Origin: Candidatus Hodarchaeota archaeon
Lineage (GTDB): Archaea; Asgardarchaeota; Heimdallarchaeia; Hodarchaeales; YT1-039
Direction of reading: 5' to 3'
NCBI GenBank assembly: GCA_016840025.1
Contig: JAEOTF010000496.1
Coordinates: forward strand, 1-17,891
DNA: 17,891 nt
Positions 14,634-17,891 of this stretch are shown here, in pieces. The notes beneath the pieces were generated by a model. It ran no database searches. It saw nothing but the letters and a program-made list of their open reading frames with translations, and was not told the DNA's origin. The first letter of the stretch is position 1; each line of letters begins with the position of its first letter. The translations under genes were made by a program, and so were the position numbers.

Positions 14634-14834
14634 TAAACATCAATTCCTGACTTTAAAATCTAATTAAGCGAAGAAACTCTGAGGATTCAATCAGAAATTT
14701 CCTCTATTGCGGAAAAATTTATCCCCTTTTTCAATAATTTGAATTGTCTTTTGGATTCTTTTAACTATTATCGTCATATAGCATTTCTTTTTATTTATCG
14801 ACGCAATTACGCGCATTGTTAATTGAAAATCTTC

Positions 14835-14866
14835 TTATATTGATTGAATTTGACCAAAATAGAGGT
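14835..14866 (+). promoter_or_regulatory. Promoter and ribosome-binding site of the ATC-hydrolase-like gene
   Basis: TTATATT (14835-14841) is a TATA-like element 33 nt before ATG 14874. AGAGGT (14861-14866) is a ribosome-binding site 7 nt before that ATG, and it decides the start against an upstream in-frame TTG. Confidence 0.5.
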
Positions 14867-14873
14867 TATAAAA

Positions 14874-15494
14874 ATGGCTACAAGTGACCAAATCATTCCC
14901 TACTTCTTTCTACTAACCAAAAATCACTTTGAACAAGAATTTGGGTCAGATCAGGGGAAGAGAATGTCTAAAAAGTTTGAAAAACGGTTTAATGAACTAT
15001 TCAAGCAAAATAGTGATAAAATGTCTGATGATTTAAGTAATTTCCATGGAATTAACCCAATTTTTGTGATGGCACTTGACGACACCCTTAAGGAGCAAAA
15101 TGTTTCCTTTGAGGACCTCAAAAGTCATGTCTTAGGTATTTACGAAATTATGTTGCAGGAGCTCTTAAATAAACAGCAGCAGCAACTCGAATCAAGCGAA
15201 ACACCTTGGGAGACTTATGTAGAAGCAGCAAAATCAGGAAATAAGCAATTTTATGATAATAAGTATTTTCAACTCAAAGTTGTCCAAGATAATGACCAAG
15301 AGTTTGGCTTTGACATTCAAAGGTGCTTTTACTTTGAGTTCTTTAAAGATAACGACCGTCCTGGATTGGGACCCATTCTCTGTGAATATGATTATATTCT
15401 TGCTAGAAATGTAGAAAAATGGGTCAAATTTGAACGAACCGAAACTATTGCAGATGGCGACTCGTGCTGTAATTTTCGTTTTTTTCGGAAATAA
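14874..15494 (+). CDS. L-2-amino-thiazoline-4-carboxylic acid hydrolase family protein
   Basis: From ATG 14874 the protein has 206 residues. The C-terminal half carries the ATC hydrolase family pattern: FDIQRCFYFEFF (146-157) with Cys151, GPILCEYDY (166-174) with Cys170 and Asp173, and FERTETIADGDSCCNF (186-201). The named member of the family converts L-ATC to N-carbamoyl-L-cysteine in L-cysteine formation from DL-ATC. Most relatives are uncharacterised, so the true substrate is open. The N-terminal 100 residues are helical. It is the first of several plus-strand genes, each with its own start signals. Confidence 0.75.
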   Translation: MATSDQIIPYFFLLTKNHFEQEFGSDQGKRMSKKFEKRFNELFKQNSDKMSDDLSNFHGINPIFVMALDDTLKEQNVSFEDLKSHVLGIYEIMLQELLNKQQQQLESSETPWETYVEAAKSGNKQFYDNKYFQLKVVQDNDQEFGFDIQRCFYFEFFKDNDRPGLGPILCEYDYILARNVEKWVKFERTETIADGDSCCNFRFFRK

Positions 15495-15616
15495 ATGGAA
15501 CCTTAAATTTAGTGAAAATCAGCAGGAAAGCCCACTAATTTAGCTTTGGGATGATTTGCGATGTTGCTGAAGACGTCAATTAAAGAGTGGAAAATAAAAT
15601 ACAGGGGAAAGCGATA

Positions 15617-16192
15617 ATGATGGATTTAAAGACGTTCGCGATTGAAACCTTTGAAATTGCTGAGTGGAATGTCTTAAAAGCTTTTTTTAGACTGAAGCCG
15701 AAAGATTTTGAGAAACAAATAACACCGAAACATAATCCTATTAGGTGGATTATCGGGCACCTGACAGCGCACATGGACTCTATTTTCAATTATCTATGCC
15801 TTGGAAAAAGAGAACTCAGTCAAGAATTCCGAGATTATTTCACTTCGGGAGTAGAAAGAGAAAATGAAAGTAAATTTCCTGTCTCCTACAAAGAGTTAGT
15901 CGACACTTTTCTTGAATTCTCTAAAACAAGTATTAATTATCTTTATAATTTACCAGAAGAAAAATTCAATGAATTACCGGAAAATAATGATAAAAGTAAT
16001 GCTGAAACGGTAAATGAATTAATTCAAAGAATCGCTCTACATTTCTTAGGACATACCGGCCAAATATACCTAATTAAACGTGAATTGGGTAAGGGTGGTT
16101 TTTTTGTCGCTGGAGTTAAGAAGAAGAATCGAGAAACAAGCAGAAAAAAGTGGCTAAAATGGTGGAATGACAACAAAGAAAAATACCATTAA
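15617..16192 (+). CDS. DinB-like four-helix metal-binding protein
   Basis: The start at ATG 15617 (191 aa; the next codon is also ATG) follows AGGGGAAA with a 9-nt gap. A GTG in frame at 15587 has no such site. The DinB/YfiT fold pattern is clear: NPIRWIIGHLTAH (His48, with His52) in helix 2, and LHFLGHTGQIYLIKRELGK (His142, His146) in the third long helix, giving a likely metal-binding His triad. Bacterial relatives include bacillithiol and mycothiol S-transferases and damage-inducible proteins; archaeal functions are unknown. The final stretch AGVKKKNRETSRKKWLKWW is copied downstream at 16888-16965. Confidence 0.78.
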   Translation: MMDLKTFAIETFEIAEWNVLKAFFRLKPKDFEKQITPKHNPIRWIIGHLTAHMDSIFNYLCLGKRELSQEFRDYFTSGVERENESKFPVSYKELVDTFLEFSKTSINYLYNLPEEKFNELPENNDKSNAETVNELIQRIALHFLGHTGQIYLIKRELGKGGFFVAGVKKKNRETSRKKWLKWWNDNKEKYH

Positions 16193-16268
16193 TTCTTCCT
16201 TATGACCAAATTGGATAGAAAAGATCATTCTCTCACCGGTTATTGATTTCTTCGGAGAGTAATTGATA

Positions 16269-16769
16269 ATGGCTCAAAAAGCGTTTCAAGAATATTTTAC
16301 AGAAGGTTATTTTAACCAATGTTGGGGATGTGGACGCGATAACGATCAAGGCTTCAGGATCAAAAGCTATTGGGAAGGAGAGGAGGCGGTTTGCAGGTTT
16401 CAACCTCAAGAATTCCACATGGCAGCTCCAGGTATATTAAATGGGGGAGTAATTGCTACCATCATTGATTGTCATTCTACATTTACGGCGATTGCAGCAG
16501 CGTACCGGGTTGAAAGACGCGAGATAGGAACAGAGCCCATAATTGCATATGCTACAGCATCATTGACAATTAATTATCTACATCCCACACCAATTGAACC
16601 AGTTATCTTACGAGCTAAAGTTAAAGAAATGGAAACGAAACGGACAACTGTCAATTGTTCATTATATGTGGGCGGGAATGAGTGTGTTCAAGGAACGATT
16701 GTGGCAATAAGAGTCTTAGATGACTTTTTCAAGGGAATAATTAACGAAGACCAATCTCAAAATCAGTAG
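16269..16769 (+). CDS. PaaI-like hotdog-fold thioesterase
   Basis: From ATG 16269 the protein has 166 residues, with GGAG 11 nt upstream; an in-frame TTG two codons earlier is discounted. CWGCGRDNDQGFRIK (18-32) is the N-terminal signature of this acyl-CoA thioesterase group. NGGVIATIIDCHS (58-70) is the central hotdog helix with the (H/N)GG element; His is replaced by Asn here. SLTINYLHPTP and the following strands complete the fold. The family hydrolyses acyl-CoA thioesters; chain preference cannot be read. It lies between the full DinB gene and the DinB fragment. Confidence 0.78.
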   Translation: MAQKAFQEYFTEGYFNQCWGCGRDNDQGFRIKSYWEGEEAVCRFQPQEFHMAAPGILNGGVIATIIDCHSTFTAIAAAYRVERREIGTEPIIAYATASLTINYLHPTPIEPVILRAKVKEMETKRTTVNCSLYVGGNECVQGTIVAIRVLDDFFKGIINEDQSQNQ

Positions 16770-16874
16770 TAAAAATAAGAAATTTCATGATTTCCTATCC
16801 ATGAGCCCACTACTGGATTCTAAGAGTATAGGGCATTTCCTCATCAGTTTATTAGCTTATCCATTGAGAAAAAT

Positions 16875-16985
16875 ATGATAAGACACGTTATCGCTGGAGT
16901 AAAGAAGAAAAATCGAGAAACAAGTAGAGAAAAGTGGCTAAAATGGTGGAATAATAATAAAAAAATTATCAATGATTGTATTTGA
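16875..16985 (+). pseudogene. Duplicated 3' fragment of the DinB-like gene
   Basis: Bases about 16888-16965 closely copy 16106-16183, the end of the DinB-like gene. The encoded AGVKKKNRETSR and KWLKWWN are shared, and only about ten of some 77 bases differ by eye. Upstream of 16888 the similarity stops abruptly. An ATG at 16875 gives an open frame of 36 residues, but it has no convincing ribosome-binding site and lacks all DinB metal ligands. The piece ends directly at the VapB promoter. Confidence 0.7.
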
Positions 16986-16988
16986 TAA

Positions 16989-17020
16989 TTTATATGTAGA
17001 TGTAGATATAGATAACAGGT
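16989..17020 (+). promoter_or_regulatory. Promoter and ribosome-binding site of the VapBC pair
   Basis: TTTATATG (16989-16996) is a TATA-like box about 33 nt before ATG 17029. AGGT at 17017-17020 lies 8 nt before that ATG. The spacing copies that of the ATC-hydrolase-like gene and argues against the longer frame starting at 16972, which would begin upstream of the box. Confidence 0.5.
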
Positions 17021-17028
17021 TGATAAAA

Positions 17029-17277
17029 ATGGCATCAAAGACTATTTCTGTTACAGAAGAAGTTTATAATTTATTAAAAAAAGCAAAACTTCCACAAGAA
17101 AGCTTCGGTGATACGATTGCGAGGCTTTGTCGCTCTTATACTACAGGAAATCTAAACAAATGGCTTAAATCTACAGAAGGATGGGAAGATATGAGTGAGG
17201 AAGAATATAAAGAATTTACTGATCCAATAAAAAGATTTCAAAAGAAATTCAAACCTTTTAGTGTTGAGGAAGATTGA
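17029..17277 (+). CDS. vapB: VapB-type antitoxin
   Basis: The 82-aa protein begins MASKTISVTEEVYNLLKKAK, with QESFGDTIARLC at 23-34. This is the N-terminal pattern (beta-strand, helix, ESFSD-type turn) of the archaeal VapB antitoxin family. A Glu/Lys-rich C-terminus (WEDMSEEEYKEF, then KRFQKKFKPF) would wrap around the toxin. The stop codon overlaps the VapC start, the standard toxin-antitoxin arrangement. VapB with VapC is expected to repress their own promoter. Confidence 0.85.
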   Translation: MASKTISVTEEVYNLLKKAKLPQESFGDTIARLCRSYTTGNLNKWLKSTEGWEDMSEEEYKEFTDPIKRFQKKFKPFSVEED

Positions 17278-17687
17278 TTTTAGCAGATACAACATTTTTA
17301 ATAGATTGTTTGAGAAAAAAAACTGAAGTAAAGACCTTATTGGACAGTTATCCAGATGAAGTCCTATATACAACAGAGATTAATGTATTTGAATTATATT
17401 TAGGGCTTTATTCAAGCAAAATCCTCAAAAACAATAATAAATTATTTAAACAAAGAAAAAAACGGTTGGAAGAACTACTAACAAAGTTTCAAATCCTTTC
17501 ATTTGCCAGAAAAGAAGCAATTGAAGCAGCAAAAATCCTGGGAAAATTAACTAGAGAGGGTCAGATTATTGATTTCCGAGATGGAATGATAGGTGGGATT
17601 GCAAGAATTAATGGCATCTCTGCAGTTGTAACAAAGAATGTTGACCATTTCAAACGAATAGAGAATTTAATAGTGATTAACTATTGA
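17274..17687 (+). CDS. vapC: VapC-type PIN-domain ribonuclease toxin
   Basis: This is a 137-aa PIN domain with all the expected acidic residues: Asp5 in ILADTTFLID, Glu40 in TEINVFELYLG, Asp103 in DFRDGMIGGIA, and Asp124 in VTKNVDHFKRI. PIN toxins are Mg-dependent endoribonucleases that cut tRNA or rRNA; the target is not predictable. Translation starts at TTG 17274, which overlaps the antitoxin stop (TTGA), so synthesis is coupled and weaker than that of the antitoxin. Confidence 0.9.
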   Translation: MILADTTFLIDCLRKKTEVKTLLDSYPDEVLYTTEINVFELYLGLYSSKILKNNNKLFKQRKKRLEELLTKFQILSFARKEAIEAAKILGKLTREGQIIDFRDGMIGGIARINGISAVVTKNVDHFKRIENLIVINY

Positions 17688-17798
17688 AACAATCGATAGT
17701 ATCCGATTCCTTAATAATATATGACATATCTCACAGCAGGAAGCATTAAAGCTCCATTAATAGCCAAAACCAGCAGAACCAGGAATCGGGGTAATTTT

Positions 17799-17891
17799 AT
17801 GGTAATGAACAATTCTGACTTCTCACTCGGTCAACATTTTCTAGATCATGCAATGAAACGTTTTCAATATCTGAAAAACAAAGCAGAGAAG
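17799..17891 (+). CDS. Start of a protein, possibly DinB-like (partial)
   Basis: An open frame begins at ATG 17799 (or ATG 17805) behind GGGGTAA and runs to the window end, giving 31 residues including FSLGQHFLDHAMKRF. The helical start with a HFLDxxxKRFxxLK pattern resembles the first helix of DUF1572/DinB-type proteins. That is only a hint, because too little of the gene is visible. Confidence 0.5.
   Translation, partial: MVMNNSDFSLGQHFLDHAMKRFQYLKNKAEK

Noticed and set aside
16875..16985. A new 36-residue gene
   Set aside because: The frame is a copy of the DinB gene's last codons joined to chance sequence, without ligands or a good start signal, so it was called a gene fragment.
16972..17028. 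Extended N-terminus for the VapB antitoxin
   Set aside because: The extra 19 codons overlap the DinB fragment and contain the TATA box; the family start and a ribosome-binding site fit ATG 17029.
1..17891. tRNA or rRNA genes
   Set aside because: No cloverleaf-like segments with TTC-loop consensus or rRNA-like conserved runs were seen on reading; a covariance-model search was not possible.

Overview
The window looks like a piece of an archaeal chromosome, most plausibly from an Asgard-type archaeon. This placement is inferred from gene content only. The evidence is: TATA-box-like promoters 25-40 nt upstream of start codons; a proteasome beta-type subunit beside a JAMM/MPN metalloprotease-fold protein; secreted proteins ending in PGF-CTERM-like anchors; a VapBC module; stand-alone 7TM proteins; and AT-rich DNA with compact, mostly short transcription units. 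No rRNA, tRNA or CRISPR array was seen.

Layout. (1) 1-186 is probably the right end of an IS200/IS605-type (TnpB) element: the tail of an open frame whose TAG stop lies in a GC-rich hairpin, followed by TTCAC. (2) 299-760 is a divergent glycine-cleavage H-like lipoyl-domain protein. (3) A minus-strand cluster (2278 to 914) holds a proteasome beta-like subunit without the catalytic Thr1, a JAMM/MPN protein, and an otherwise easily missed 57-aa ribbon-helix-helix (RHH) protein. (4) 2645-5609, minus strand, holds two secreted, anchored surface proteins: an HExxH metalloprotease and a seven-repeat LVIVD beta-propeller. The propeller has a striking promoter with twin palindromes and tandem 14-mers. 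(5) 5871-7318 holds a shortened response-regulator receiver protein and a protein with four zinc ribbons, probably one operon. (6) 7382-9684 holds three membrane proteins, one with a twin CxxCx6C arrangement. The last is a 7TM protein translationally coupled (ATGA) to a P-loop kinase at 9681-10253. (7) 10315-11565 is a secreted GH10 xylanase with a PGF-CTERM tail. (8) 11584-14633 holds an SPL-family radical SAM protein, an HD phosphohydrolase and a GNAT-TPR fusion. (9) 14874-17891 is a run of small plus-strand genes: an ATC-hydrolase-family protein, a DinB-like protein, a hotdog thioesterase, a fragment duplicated from the 3' end of the DinB gene, a VapBC pair, and the start of what may be another DinB-like gene.

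Functional themes. Two themes stand out. The first is intracellular protein turnover: a beta-type subunit and a JAMM protein in the same orientation, with a possible RHH regulator behind them. The second is a cell-surface programme: three exported proteins share the same C-terminal anchor architecture, which implies an archaeosortase-like processing system elsewhere in the genome. The right end carries signs of recent rearrangement (partial DinB duplication, toxin-antitoxin pair), and the left end carries a transposon end.
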